NCBI GenBank assembly: GCA_004014935.1
Contig: CP025322.1
Coordinates: forward strand, 2,232,001 to 2,296,000
Source: Saccharomycopsis malanga
Taxonomy: Eukaryota > Ascomycota > Saccharomycetes > Ascoideales > Saccharomycopsidaceae
Length of the DNA stretch: 64,000 nt
Direction of reading: 5' to 3'
Shown here: piece after piece, positions 41,361 through 50,891 of the stretch
Layout: every line of letters begins with the position of its first letter
How positions within the stretch are numbered: the stretch's first letter is position 1
Program-made: the position numbers and the translations under genes
Notes under the pieces: generated by a model
What the model saw: only the letters and a program-made list of their open reading frames with translations
Told to the model about the DNA's origin: nothing
Database searches by the model: none

Positions 41361-41542
41361 AATGCAGTGCTCATAATTCCAAGTAAACTATTGCGACGGG
41401 TTCTATGATTGGGCTGATCTCGTGACATGCACAGTTTATATTCATACAGCCACATATTATGCATTATATGGCATATTTGTGTGTGCAACTTATTCAAGAA
41501 TTGAGTACCAATTGCATGAACTGATTGATGTTTGGTAGTTAT

Positions 41543-42255
41543 ATTATGATTTTATATAATTTTGATATACCTTTTTAATTTTCAAATATATCTGTAGCAT
41601 ACTGTATGCTTTCAGCATGTAAGTTCTAATGCTGTGCTGTGCTATGTTATGCTATGTTGTGCTATGTTATGCTATGTTGTGCTATGTTATGCTATGTTGT
41701 GCTATGTCGTGCTATGCTATGCTGTGCTATGCTGTGCTATGCAACCTGTGAGAATCTGGCAGAATGTTGTGATAGAAGCATATGCATAAAAATGCAGCAT
41801 TGGTGTGATGGACACATATGCAATGTAAGGTACTATTATGTGAATATATGACATAATGGTGTGATACAGACATATGCGACAATCATCTGACTATTGCATA
41901 TGCAATGTAAGGCAATATTCTGCCAGTATATGGCAGATTGTGGCAGAATATGTCATAATATGGCAGATTATGCAGGAAAATGTGATCCTTACGTCATCAC
42001 GTGACACCTCAAGTGAGATCCTTTTTGTGTAACATGGACTTTTGTGTTTGTTTATAAATTCCCCAATCAGTAAAAACATAAATATATCAGCTAGCTCAGT
42101 ACCGCCGGGTAAGGCGATGAGCCTCTATGATAGTCGCATTCGTGTACAGGACCTTGCATTTTATTGCATACCAAGTGAAGCATTTTGTAATCAACACTTA
42201 CAGAAGAATAACATGTCTTGATTTAATATGGTATGTATTGATAGCAAAAGCTCAA
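41543..42255 (+). repeat. Long direct repeat R, copy 3
   Basis: It starts with 'gattttatataattttgat', has the pentanucleotide array (about 41634-41741), the shared body with CACGTG at 41998, the hairpin near 42103, and ends with 'tgatttaatatggtatgt'. It lies about 75 bases from the FMN1 stop. Confidence 0.88.
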
Positions 42256-42328
42256 ATAGCATCTGATGCTATAAGAAGTTTCACAACGTAAACCATAAAT
42301 CTACTGCAAAAGAATTTTTTCCACAACA

Positions 42329-42904
42329 TTAGAGGTCCTGTTTGAACTTCTTATACTCTTCGTTATTATTCAATAAGCCAAGGGCAGTGTCTATATCTAT
42401 TTGAATGTCCTCAATTAAAGCTTCCTTGGTCGTATAGTCCAATTCAGGGCGGATATAGCCCAAAATGTTGAACTTAATCTTTGCTCCATAAAAGTTTGAG
42501 CCAAACTTGTTCATAATATGCAACTCTGCGGTTTTCTCCTTATTGTTATAGAATGGATTCCAGCCAATAGACATCACATGTGGATATACAGAATCCAACT
42601 CACTCTTTTGAAGCTCGTTTCCGAAGTTAAAATCGATATCTCTCGTGACATTTTGGTTGACTACCATATGCTTAGTCTCTGACTTTCCCGCCTTATCTTG
42701 GTCTTTTATAAGCTGGCAAAAGCCAAAGTAAACTCCGGTATCTAAGCTTTTGAAGGCATCGGATAAGCTGGCGATTGGAACGTTTGCAGTAGGAATGCCC
42801 AAATCAGATGAGCCTCTGCCAAAGCCGGAGACAATGTGGCTTTCTTCTTTCAATGGAAATGGCTTCTGAGGAGAGCTAGGGATTTCTATAACAGGACGAG
42901 GCAT
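42329..42904 (-). CDS. FMN1: Riboflavin kinase
   Basis: This 191-residue protein matches yeast Fmn1 (218 residues), which phosphorylates riboflavin to FMN. The signature 'SGFGRGSSDLGIPTANV' lies at residues about 26-42, with the PTAN motif that binds nucleotide and Mg. 'GVYFGFCQL' and 'VMSIGWNPFYNNKEKTAELHI' (in part) include the conserved GxNP and catalytic Glu region (family 'SIGwNPfy.n...tvE.h'). The C terminus 'GYIRPELDYTTKEALIEDI' is also conserved. It is divergent from the small ORF at 43065 across a CCGG-rich region of about 160 bases. Confidence 0.93.
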   Translation of the reverse strand: MPRPVIEIPSSPQKPFPLKEESHIVSGFGRGSSDLGIPTANVPIASLSDAFKSLDTGVYFGFCQLIKDQDKAGKSETKHMVVNQNVTRDIDFNFGNELQKSELDSVYPHVMSIGWNPFYNNKEKTAELHIMNKFGSNFYGAKIKFNILGYIRPELDYTTKEALIEDIQIDIDTALGLLNNNEEYKKFKQDL

Positions 42905-42984
42905 TGTTGTGAGTTGTTTTAGTTGCCGGTAAAGGAGAGAAACAGGTGCATGAATTGAGAATTCTAGATAATTTCCCTATGGGA

Positions 42985-43060
42985 AAAGTGCCGGTTCCGA
43001 GTCAGGTACCGAGATCCGGAGCCACGTGCCGGAAGGCGGAATCCGGATAGGAAATCCGGC
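42985..43060. promoter_or_regulatory. TCCGG-rich divergent promoter of FMN1
   Basis: Five or more CCGG words ('gtgccggttccgag', 'gatccggagccacgtgccgg', 'gaatccgg', 'gaaatccggccc') and one CACGTG lie between FMN1 and the small downstream ORF. A regulatory role is inferred from clustering. Confidence 0.4.
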
Positions 43061-43064
43061 CCGT

Positions 43065-43235
43065 ATGAAGAAGCGGCAGAGAGAGGCCAGTCAAAGTTTG
43101 GATGTTCAAACAGAGGCTTCAAATGGCCATAAGACTATGTACTGGAAAGTTTCTTTTACGCCAGTGGGTGTTTTGAACTTGGAGAAAGATGATGTTGTAT
43201 GCGTTGTACAAGTGAACAGGGATGAAGATATTTAA
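43065..43235 (+). CDS. Small ORF of 56 codons, unrecognised
   Basis: The ATG at 43065 gives a 56-residue product: a basic N terminus (MKKRQREAS), then 'YWKVSFTPVGVLNLEKDDVV', ending 'RDEDI'. Codon use looks protein-like, and it is headed by a promoter-like divergent region, which favours a real gene. I recognise no family, and a missed intron or further exon is possible. Confidence 0.4.
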   Translation: MKKRQREASQSLDVQTEASNGHKTMYWKVSFTPVGVLNLEKDDVVCVVQVNRDEDI

Positions 43236-43379
43236 TCCTATATAGCTTTAATATACTTCTTTATGAGATTATGTCTTTCCAAGTTACTCTTACGGTAGTG
43301 TTGGGCTACTAGTTTTGATTGTCTTTACAATGATTAACTGTGTAGTATATATAACAAGAGATTGTAAATACATATAGAC

Positions 43380-43605
43380 GGCATGCGAGGGGCAGACAGC
43401 ATTACAGCCACATACCGCCACATACATTCGCATGCATTCTCACATGGAAGGCCTTGGGCTGTTTTTAACAAAATCCCCGAAAACGCCTGATTAACCCCTT
43501 GCCAAAAATCGGGATTTTGCCATCCATCGAGGCCAGTGCATGGACTGATGCATGGAGTGTGCAGAGGACTGTGCATACGCATTACATGGACATGAATAAT
43601 AACAT
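43380..43605 (+). repeat. Second diverged single copy of the macrosatellite core
   Basis: 'ctgattaaccccttgcc' with 'aaaaatcgggattttgcc' and 'ggccagtgcatgga' follow the core order, preceded by 'ttcgcatgcattctcacatg'. It is much diverged and on the opposite strand from the 39.4 kb copy. Confidence 0.6.
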
Positions 43606-43649
43606 GCAAGTATACTTGTACTGTATATCATGTTGAAATTTATATTACA

Positions 43650-43847
43650 TTATATTATATTAAGTTGAATATATGAATAAATGCTGTTTGGGCAGGACCA
43701 ATTGCTCTTTTCTATGCGACCACCGGGTCCTCTATCGAGTATCGTAATTGATGTTCCAACAGTAGCCGACATTGTTTTCCTGAATAGTTTGAAATCAGTT
43801 GGCGCCAACTGCCAAAGTAAATTTTTATATATGTTTAACTTTGACAT
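43650..43847 (-). CDS. Possible 65-codon ORF, unrecognised
   Basis: An ATG frame on the minus strand, starting MSKLNIYKNLLWQLAPTDFK, with mixed hydrophobic and basic residues and 'ILDRGPGGRIEKSNWSC'. Composition is protein-like and it lies convergent-free between FMN1's neighbour and TPP1. No family is recognised. The last codons run into an AT-rich repeat, so the true end may differ. Confidence 0.25.
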   Translation of the reverse strand: MSKLNIYKNLLWQLAPTDFKLFRKTMSATVGTSITILDRGPGGRIEKSNWSCPNSIYSYIQLNII

Positions 43848-44064
43848 GGTGAAAGTGGCTGTAAAAGTATGCTACTTGACTTGTAAATTAGCAGGTAATT
43901 TTGTCATATTCCTAGCCATTGGAACAAGTGATAATAAGCAGCGATATAAGTGATTGAGATGAGGATATAGTTTAGCTACATTGTGATTTCAGATAGCATA
44001 AATGTTTTTGTCTGGCATTTTAAATAACACAACTGGAAGCATTTGCATCTTGTTGAGTACGGAA

Positions 44065-44862
44065 TTAGGCAAAGTACTCCTCAGGGGTAGAAAACCCGAG
44101 GCCTATGTTAGCAGCAAATACTTTGTCACTATCGCTAAAGTCCTGTTTTCTTCCAGCAGCGTCGCCTACGTAGATGCTGTTTTCAAAGTCAATATTGGCG
44201 GCGGTTTGCTTGGTGTCTTTTAGAAACTGTTCCCACATTCCAATGTTAGGCTTTCTGTTGTTGACAAACGGATTATTTACAGATTTATCATTGCTGTATC
44301 TTGGGTCTTTTTTCAAGGCAGCGGGGAATTTAGGAGCAGCGTATAAGACGACGTCTTTTACTCCACAGTCTTCCAATGTGCTTACAATTTTGGATATCTT
44401 ACTAGTAAAGTTGAGACACGATTTGGAATTGACATTGTCAGCGACTACAGCTCCTTGGTTGGAGAATATGACGACCAATGAGGCGGTCAGCTTGAGCTTT
44501 TCGATCACCTTGTCGTTGAACCATTTCCAGTCGTCTGGTCCCATAGCAAACTTGCGTCCTGACTTGGTATTGATCAAAGTCCCGTCAAGATCAAAACATG
44601 CTAGACATAATGTTCCCTTGCAACGCTTTGCCGCCAACTTCTCCTCGAGGTCAGAAGGCAAAAACGATAGTAAATAAGGCTTAACGGCCCATGAATGCTT
44701 GTATCCTTTATAACTATTGATTACTTGGCCAGCAACAGCTTTAGAAAGCTTTTTCTCCTGGTTATTCTTGACCAGATCACTTGTATTTCTATGGACCGCC
44801 ACCGGCGCCTTTGCAATCTTGCCACCCTTGCCTAAAAGCTTCGTTATGTCGCCTTTTCCCAT
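44065..44862 (-). CDS. TPP1: Polynucleotide 3'-phosphatase (PNKP phosphatase domain)
   Basis: This 265-residue protein matches yeast Tpp1 (238 residues), which removes 3' phosphates at DNA strand breaks. The HAD-type nucleophile motif 'ACFDLDGTLI' lies at residues about 88-97, followed by 'FAMGPDDWKWFN', motif II 'VVIFSNQGAV', and the late acidic motif 'SIYVGDAAGRKQDFSDSD'. 'NRKPNIGMWEQF' corresponds to the conserved (R)KP.tGMW segment. No kinase or FHA domain is present, as in yeast Tpp1. The extra N-terminal ~60 residues are basic and could target the nucleus (inference). Confidence 0.92.
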   Translation of the reverse strand: MGKGDITKLLGKGGKIAKAPVAVHRNTSDLVKNNQEKKLSKAVAGQVINSYKGYKHSWAVKPYLLSFLPSDLEEKLAAKRCKGTLCLACFDLDGTLINTKSGRKFAMGPDDWKWFNDKVIEKLKLTASLVVIFSNQGAVVADNVNSKSCLNFTSKISKIVSTLEDCGVKDVVLYAAPKFPAALKKDPRYSNDKSVNNPFVNNRKPNIGMWEQFLKDTKQTAANIDFENSIYVGDAAGRKQDFSDSDKVFAANIGLGFSTPEEYFA

Positions 44863-45428
44863 CGTGTAGACCGTCTACAGTTGTTTACAGTAAAGGCGTT
44901 GTTTTTTTAGTCGGACATTACTCAAATATTACTCAACACGGGTGAAAATTACAAGTTTATTTTGATGAAATGGACAGTATTAATCTGATTGTAAATGATA
45001 GCGGTTACACAATTGTGATAATACCAACTAATTTTGTAAAGTTGATGATATATGGTTTGTTAGTAGTAGTAATTGGACAGTTATACAGACAAACATTTTG
45101 AATTCCAAATGCTCTCAAGTAGATTTGATATATGATTTAACAGTGATGAGTTATAATTCATACACACACTGTAAATATTGTTGGCCTCTATATATTATCT
45201 GAACACAGACTGTAATCATTGACCTCTATATACACCCACTTCTCTCAATATACACACTACTCTCAATATACGCACTGTAAACATTGTTATATACTGTAAA
45301 TATTTACTCCTCTTTCTGAATAAACTGGCCAATCAATTTCTACATTTTAAAAGCCATCCAACCTTACTCTCTACCATACTATGCTCAAACATTGTTTAAT
45401 ATCATAACACACTTATATAAAATACAAA
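44863..45428. other. Intergenic DNA between TPP1 and the BUG1-like gene
   Basis: AT-rich. From about 45165 to 45300 the phrases 'acactgtaaatattgttgg'-like and 'ctctcaatatacacac' repeat several times as a decayed minisatellite. No gene. Confidence 0.5.
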
Positions 45429-46576
45429 TTAAATTTCAATTGCTGGGCCAGCGCCTACAGATCTCCAACCCCTCATATCTAGATTCCAATCTTTGAAACG
45501 CATCAAGTTTGCCTTCATTTCTTCATAGGTGTAAACCTTTGCTTGAGGAGGCGTTTGCACTGATTGTTGATACTGTGCTTGGTACTGTGGAGTATAACTT
45601 CCAAAAACAGATCTTCTCTTCTGAGGCACTGGTGGAGGGCCAGGAGATAATGAAACTTCAGATTCTTCATCGTCATCATCAGTATTCTTTGAAGCATCAA
45701 CTCGTTTGGATGAAACTTTGAATTTTAATTCATTTATGGTTTCTTTCAATGTTTCAATTTCATCAAGAAGATCCATCTTTTCAAACTTTAGATTGGAGTT
45801 TTCTTTTTTATACTTTTGGACTTGTTCTTCTAATTGTTTGATTTTACGATCCTTGTCATCGGTTGATACCGACTCTTGTGAGTTGATGTTTGAGTTTTGA
45901 TCCAAATTGTCAAAAATATTATCCAATTCAGTTTTCTTATCATCAGAGCCAAACAAATCATCAATAGAATCTGATTTTTTAGTTTGATCTTTGGTATTAA
46001 TTTGATCTTTCAAATCATTTTTAACAATTTCTTTATCATCTGCTTCTTTTGATTCTTGTTTTACTTTATCGTTTACTTTTGATTCTTCTGCTTCTTTCAA
46101 ATCTTCTTTTAATTCCTCTTTTACTTTATCATCTTCTTTCAATGTATCATCCTCTTTTACTTTATCATCTTCTTTTAATGTATCATCTTCTTTTACTTTA
46201 TCATCTTCTTTTAATGTATCATCCTCTTTTACTTTATCATCTTCTTTTACTTTATCATCTTCTGTTAATTTATCTCCTTTCTTTTCATCTCCTTTCACTT
46301 CATCTCCTTTCACTTCATCACTTTCTTCTTTTGATTCTTTTTCTGCTCCTTCATCACCTTCTTCTCCCCCTTCATCTGCCTTCTTCTTTTTATTAGACTT
46401 TTTCTTATTCTTCTTTTTGAGTTTTTCAAACTTGCCAACAAGTTAGTATCAATCTTATCCTATACATTATACAATTTACATACTTTTTTTCTAGCTGCCT
46501 CCAACTTTTCCTCTTTGGTCAATTCTTCATTGCTTTTCTCAACTTGTTCAACTGGGTTACTCTTTTCAGCCGACAT
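45429..46576 (-). CDS. BUG1: Bug1-like Golgi golgin (Grh1/GRASP partner), spliced
   Basis: Exon 1 is 46484-46576 (31 codons, starts MSAEKSNPVEQVEK), intron 46431-46483 (53 bases, GTATGT donor, GATACTAAC branch), exon 2 45429-46430; 364 residues in all. The N terminus 'EKLEAARKKFEKLKKKNKKK' is the golgin pattern seen in yeast Bug1, a cis-Golgi coiled-coil protein that binds Grh1. A highly charged Lys/Asp/Glu region with repeats of KEDDKV and KEDDTL (about residues 78-125) follows. Then comes a coiled coil ('QLEEQVQKYKKENSNLKFEK' and onward) and a conserved C-terminal 'RFKDWNLDMRGWRSVGAGPA' ending in Ile, which could be a PDZ ligand for GRASP. Confidence 0.65.
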
Positions 46577-46631
46577 TTTCGTTACTTTCTAATCTACTTA
46601 TTCTTCTCGTATATTTGTTTATCCTATCCAG

Positions 46632-46892
46632 CTATTTGACATTCAAAAAAAGAGAAAAAAAGACTTGATAGGCACACGGGTTCGATTCCCGACTAGGAAC
46701 AATTTTTATAATCGTACAATGCTGAACGTGACTTTACAGGCAATTGCAACTGTTTAAAACACAACCTAGGCCAAACTGCAGTTGCCTGAGCCGATTATGA
46801 GTAATTAAAAAGAATTGGGGAGACCAAGTTCTTTTATTTATAACGCGTATATATAAATGTACTCAACTCGAAATATAAGATCTTATCATTTA
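46632..46892 (+). mobile_element. SINE-like element, copy S17 (5' truncated long form)
   Basis: Plus strand. Box A is missing or replaced, while 'aaaaagagaaaaaaagactt', box B GGTTCGATTCCC (about 46679-46690), the middle ('acgtgactttacaggcaatt', 'aacacaacctaggccaaact') and the 3' domain ('acgcgtatatataaatg', 'ctcgaaatataagatc') are clear. It lies directly upstream of the BUG1-like start, so may sit in that promoter. Confidence 0.75.
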
Positions 46893-47061
46893 TTGTTACT
46901 CTTATTATTTAACATTTATGGCGGTATACACAGGGCCCCATAACCAACGATATTGAAATGTTTTGGAAATGGTGTCAGATTGGCAAGTTTGAAAGTAATT
47001 GAAAGGGCGGTAATTTTCCATTAGCTGTAGAGTGTTAATTGATTAGTGCGTTACATACACA

Positions 47062-47305
47062 ATGAGTAGAGGCAATCAAAGAGATAAAGCTAGAGAAAAA
47101 AACTTGAAGAAACAACAACAACAAAAGAAGAAACAATCTGGTGATCCTAAAAAGAGATTGGAAGCCGATGCTCAGAAATTGAGAGAAAAACAAGCTGCTG
47201 GTATGTATTTGGTAATTCTGTATTTTGTACATGTATGTAGGTCAGTTGCAAATACTAACAGTTATAGCTGACGCCAGAAAGGCCGCCCAGGCCCAGAAGG
47301 TCTAA
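47062..47305 (+). CDS. SERF/4F5-family small protein, spliced
   Basis: Exon 1 is 47062-47200, intron 47201-47267 (GTATGT donor, ATACTAAC branch), exon 2 47268-47305; 58 residues. The sequence MSRGNQRDKAREKNLKKQ plus 'SGDPKKRLEADAQKLREKQA' and 'ADARKAAQAQ' matches the 4F5/SERF family (S. cerevisiae YDL085C-A, 68 residues). The family is small, highly charged, and modulates protein aggregation in animals and yeast. The intron falls within the conserved 'KQAAADAR' stretch. It follows SINE copy S17 by 170 bases. Confidence 0.88.
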
Positions 47306-47595
47306 GTTCTGCCTAATAGATTGCTGTTATAGTATAATTATATGATTTGAACGATTTTTGCATGTTGAGTGTAGTAAATGTTTAGTTTTGTAGTAGGAGA
47401 GTAGACAACCACTAAGATTTACAGAGAATGAGGGTTAATAGGGAGAAGTGAGATCTAACCAATTTGATTTTTCAACCATTTTCTGGGATATAAGTGGTTC
47501 TGCTATCTATTAATTATTCTGTCTTTTTTATTGTATAGTCGATTTCTTACACTTTATAATTCCATAGTTTGAAGTTAAGATTAATTCTAATCGTA
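47306..47595. other. Intergenic DNA, no gene seen
   Basis: AT-rich flank of the SERF gene. Confidence 0.4.
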
Positions 47596-47642
47596 ATATA
47601 ATAATAATAATATCTTATAGTACATATCAGTTTTGTATTTCT
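47596..47642 (-). mobile_element. SINE-like 3' end fragment (S18)
   Basis: 'ataataataatatcttatag' followed by 'tacatatcagttttgtat' is a tail and 3' domain in reverse, lacking body and head. Confidence 0.6.
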
Positions 47643-47927
47643 AATATTAATCTCTTTAGTTATATTGTTTAGAGTTTATTTTATATTTTATCTGACTCTT
47701 TTATTAAATGTTGAATAGTTGATCAAAAATGAAAAGAAGCGGAGAGTGAAGAAATTGGCGATTCATAGTATAGTTTTTGTATACAATTTGATAAGTGTAT
47801 AATCAACTATCCAATGGGTGTATAACAATCAATAATAGGCAGCAGTTTAGTCCTGCCAAAACATTTGATTGAATGAAATCAAATGTTTTTGTAAAAGCAA
47901 AACCATCATATGCCTTGAACCTCCATA

Positions 47928-48092
47928 TAATAATAATACTTTATATTTCGAGCAAAGTAAATATCAGTTACCTATATTACGCGCCATGTCTAAAGGGACT
48001 TGGTAAGACCCAATAATATCCTTTTGATCATAATCTTCTCATCCTTGAGCCTCCCCCTTTCAAGAGTACCATCTGCTAAAATACCCTGGACG
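47928..48092 (-). mobile_element. SINE-like element, copy S19 (short form)
   Basis: Minus strand. Tail 'ataataatactttat' and 3' domain 'atttcgagcaaagtaaatat', 'gccatgtctaaagggacttg', then 'gattatgatcaaaaggata' in reverse and a decayed head to about 48090. No box B. Confidence 0.65.
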
Positions 48093-48319
48093 ACTAAGAA
48101 AAAGAGGTATTTTCATTGACATTGCTTTGTGAAATTCTGATGGTACTGACGAATTCGATGCTAGCATTTTTGAGGATGGACAAATCAGAGAACATGCTTT
48201 GCTGGCTTCCATCTTGGATGTAGCACAATTGATTGTTGCTGTCAGCAAGATGGACTATGTTAAATGGGACAAATAAAAAATAAAGGTTCAACAATTATAC
48301 AAATATATAAATGTCTGAA

Positions 48320-48970
48320 AGAGTCCACCATGTTATCGCCTCTTTCATCACCTACCCTTTCATTCTCCAGTGCGAAAACCGGAACCCACAACTTGTTAGA
48401 AAAGAATAGACTTTTCTGCGTAAATCCAAGCTTGAGCGTTCATTTTCTAATTCCAAATTTTCTAGCCTTAATGACTCGCTTTTATTATCACCAAAACTCG
48501 ATAATATGAGCGGAATATTCAGCGAAATGAAAGATGACGATGCTGATAGTGGGCCTGCTAATTTTGATGACGAGGCCCAAGGATCTACAGCTGGAGATGG
48601 TTCCCATAATGATAATAATATAAAGTTTACGAAGACTGGTTTTAAGATCCACAATTCTGTCGGGTCCTTATTGAGAATATCTGATTTGAAACCAACGAAT
48701 ATCGCAGAACATTTTCTTGAAATATTAAGATTCGGCGTTGGCACGTACTTGGAGTTTGGCCTTGAGTTGATCCGTATAGATTTCAAAAGAACAATGTGTC
48801 GAATGTAGCCTATTTGAGAATCATCTACAAACCCAATAAGATACTCAAGTTGCTTATCAATTTTATCAAACTCGTCATATTGCCATTATTAATAAACAAC
48901 CCCACTGTCAAGAAAAGAATCGTCAGCGAACTTTGTCTCGATATTATTTTGAAAGACACAGTGTAGCGAG
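48320..48970 (+). pseudogene. Decayed protein-coding region, unrecognised
   Basis: An open stretch (48506-48808) with a protein-like sequence (for example 'FKIHNSVGSLLRISDLKP', 'AEHFLEILRFG') is flanked on both sides by further protein-like sequence that is not in the same frame. The downstream part includes 'LRIIYKPNKILKLL' and 'VKKRIVSELCLDIIL'. The composition is that of a real gene, but the coding continuity is lost, so I call it a pseudogene or a region with sequence errors. The product is unknown to me. Confidence 0.45.
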
Positions 48971-49107
48971 TCATCAATAAGATTCATTAGCATTTGGACA
49001 AAAGAAAAAAGGGCTTTCACGTTATAAACCGTAAGACAGGGGCCACTTTTTGCTCCAAAACTTCAAATGCTAAGTCTTTTTTCTCAAGGTCAAAATATCC
49101 TCTTGTA

Positions 49108-49290
49108 TACCACTGGCAAGTCAATTAGTACTCTCGGAAAAGACAGAAAGACCTGACAGGCTCAAGGGTGAGTCGATTATGATTAACAGGATATTAATTG
49201 GGTTTTCCCACTGTATTTTATCAGGCCCTTTTGGGGCATAGATACGGAACTGATATTTACTGGGCTCGAAACATAAGACATTATCATTGA
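49108..49290 (+). mobile_element. SINE-like element, copy S20 (short form)
   Basis: Plus strand. The head 'accactggcaagtcaattag' and 'aaagacctgacaggctcaag' joins 'ggtgagtcgattatgattaa' directly, then 'ttatcaggcccttttggggc', 'atacggaactgatattta' and 'ctgggctcgaaacataagac'. It sits between two decayed coding stretches of opposite strand. Confidence 0.75.
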
Positions 49291-49309
49291 ATATCGAGTC
49301 ATCGCTAAA

Positions 49310-49690
49310 CACATTCTCTGGGCTTTTCTATAGCTGCCGTGAGAATTTTGAAACATTCCTCTGTTGGTTTATCATCAAACAATATAGATTCTACAGTACC
49401 ATCTTTCTTTACAATACCCAAATTCAACTTTGCAACGGCATTGGCCTCCGCAGGGATCCCACCAGTCACACCATTGAGATTTTATGGATTTAATTTCAAA
49501 CGATGATAGAATTGTGTTGGTTTTCCGCTACATTTCGGCTGGAAAAAGATATTGGTGATTACTTCAAATTCATCCCATCTGATTTCCATAAATTGGATCA
49601 CTGGGCTTTCAATTGTTACAGCAGGTTTCTGATTGTATCATTTAAACTTGAAAACTACGTTTTTGATAAACAAAAGATTGTCTGAATTGG
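49310..49690 (-). pseudogene. Decayed coding stretch on the minus strand, unrecognised
   Basis: Minus-strand translation gives protein-like segments such as 'AEANAVAKLNLGIVKKDG', 'TVESILFDDKPTEECFKIL' and, further from the SINE, 'FMEIRWDEFEVITNIFFQPK'. They have no intact start. They may belong to one decayed gene together with, or separate from, the 48.3-49.0 kb stretch. Not recognised. Confidence 0.4.
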
Positions 49691-50264
49691 AAAGATCTTT
49701 AACAAACAGTCAAAAACATTTCCAAGACTTTTGAGCCTAGTTGCTGATATGTTCTAGTTTGTTGGTGATATTTCCAAGCTTCTTGAGCCCATGGTGTCGA
49801 TATCTTGCCATATATCACAAATTTACCCATTGATATGTTATAGTTATTAATATCTTCTGATTATTGACATGTAATAGTTTTTTGGTGACATTCCCAAGCT
49901 TTTTAGCCCAATTTAATGTCACCTTATAACCATATATCACAAATTTACCCATTAATATGTTCCAGTTTCTTAGTATCACAGATCGTTCTTCGAAACAACC
50001 AAAATTTATCCAATAAACTCTACTTTTCACAACTTATATTTCTGTAGCTCAATATAAATCAGCCTAGTAAAAATGCCGCGAATATCGTGTTATTCTACAG
50101 GCCTGAAAACCATCCATCTCAGCTAAATTCATAGTTGTGCTCTCCATTACAATTTATCATCATAAAACGTACAATCAAAAGTTCCAACGCTTCTGCTACA
50201 AACACATACCATTCAACTTTCCCATAATACCGTACAATCAGTCAAAAGCCCCAATTATGTCAGC
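49691..50264. other. Intergenic DNA with imperfect duplication
   Basis: Phrases such as 'ttggtgatatttccaagctt', 'catatatcacaaatttaccc' and 'attgatatgttatagtt' recur two or three times between 49745 and 49970. No gene is supported. Confidence 0.55.
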
Positions 50265-50891
50265 TCATTTCCCCGTACTGGCAAACGAATCAAACCCCAT
50301 TTGCTGGAAAATCTCGTCATTATTACTGCGATTATCCTCTACAGTTTCCCTTTGTTTCTGCTGCCGTTTTTCGAGCTTCTTTTGTCTCTTACGAGCAGCT
50401 TTTTCTTGCTCAAACACTTTGCGCTGCTCTATTCGTCTTTTCAAGTTGAAAACTTGCAAATCATTCTCTTTTTCTTGCTGCCTCATTTGCTGGTTATACA
50501 CAGACTCTAGCTTGCTCCTTATATCCTCAACCGTGATGTTGTAGTTCAAATGGGACGTCTTGTACTCTGAATTCTCAAGATGTTTTGTAGAATTGATATG
50601 ATTCAAAAAACTAAGATTATCTTTAAATGTCAAGTTGCATACATCACAGTAAAACCCTGAGCTTTTGCCCTTGTGAACAGAAACCGAGCTAGCCTGGTTC
50701 ACCAACTCAACTTTATTGAGATTGGCTTCAAAATCCACTGAAACCTTTCGTTTCGTTATATCTATCTTCTCCTTCTCATCCACTTTCGGCTTGCCAAGCC
50801 GTTTCTCAAGCGCTAATTTGGCATATGCCTCCTTATTCCACGCCTTTCTTCCATATGAGTTGATGCTAGTGAGCTCCTCACTTGAACCCAT
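50265..50891 (-). CDS. SNU23: U4/U6.U5 tri-snRNP zinc-finger protein Snu23
   Basis: This 208-residue protein matches Snu23/ZMAT2 (194 residues in S. cerevisiae), a component of the spliceosomal B complex. The N terminus has the family's 'GRKAWNKEAYAKLA' segment. A single U1-type C2H2 finger 'FYCDVCNLTFKDNLSFLNHI' with 'NSTKHLE' lies at residues about 80-106. A basic helical region ('EQRKVFEQEKAARKRQKKLE') and the C-terminal 'QQMGFDSFASTGK' resemble the conserved Snu23 end. The start at 50891 is the first ATG. Splicing is needed by at least five genes in this window. Confidence 0.9.
   Translation of the reverse strand: MGSSEELTSINSYGRKAWNKEAYAKLALEKRLGKPKVDEKEKIDITKRKVSVDFEANLNKVELVNQASSVSVHKGKSSGFYCDVCNLTFKDNLSFLNHINSTKHLENSEYKTSHLNYNITVEDIRSKLESVYNQQMRQQEKENDLQVFNLKRRIEQRKVFEQEKAARKRQKKLEKRQQKQRETVEDNRSNNDEIFQQMGFDSFASTGK

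Noticed and set aside
39665-42255. Point centromere
   Set aside because: CACGTG-containing CDEI-like words occur, but no CDEIII-like element or single AT-rich core was found, and the sequence exists in three copies.
46049-46396. Leucine-rich plus-strand ORF opposite the BUG1-like gene
   Set aside because: It is the shadow of the Lys/Asp/Glu repeats on the other strand.
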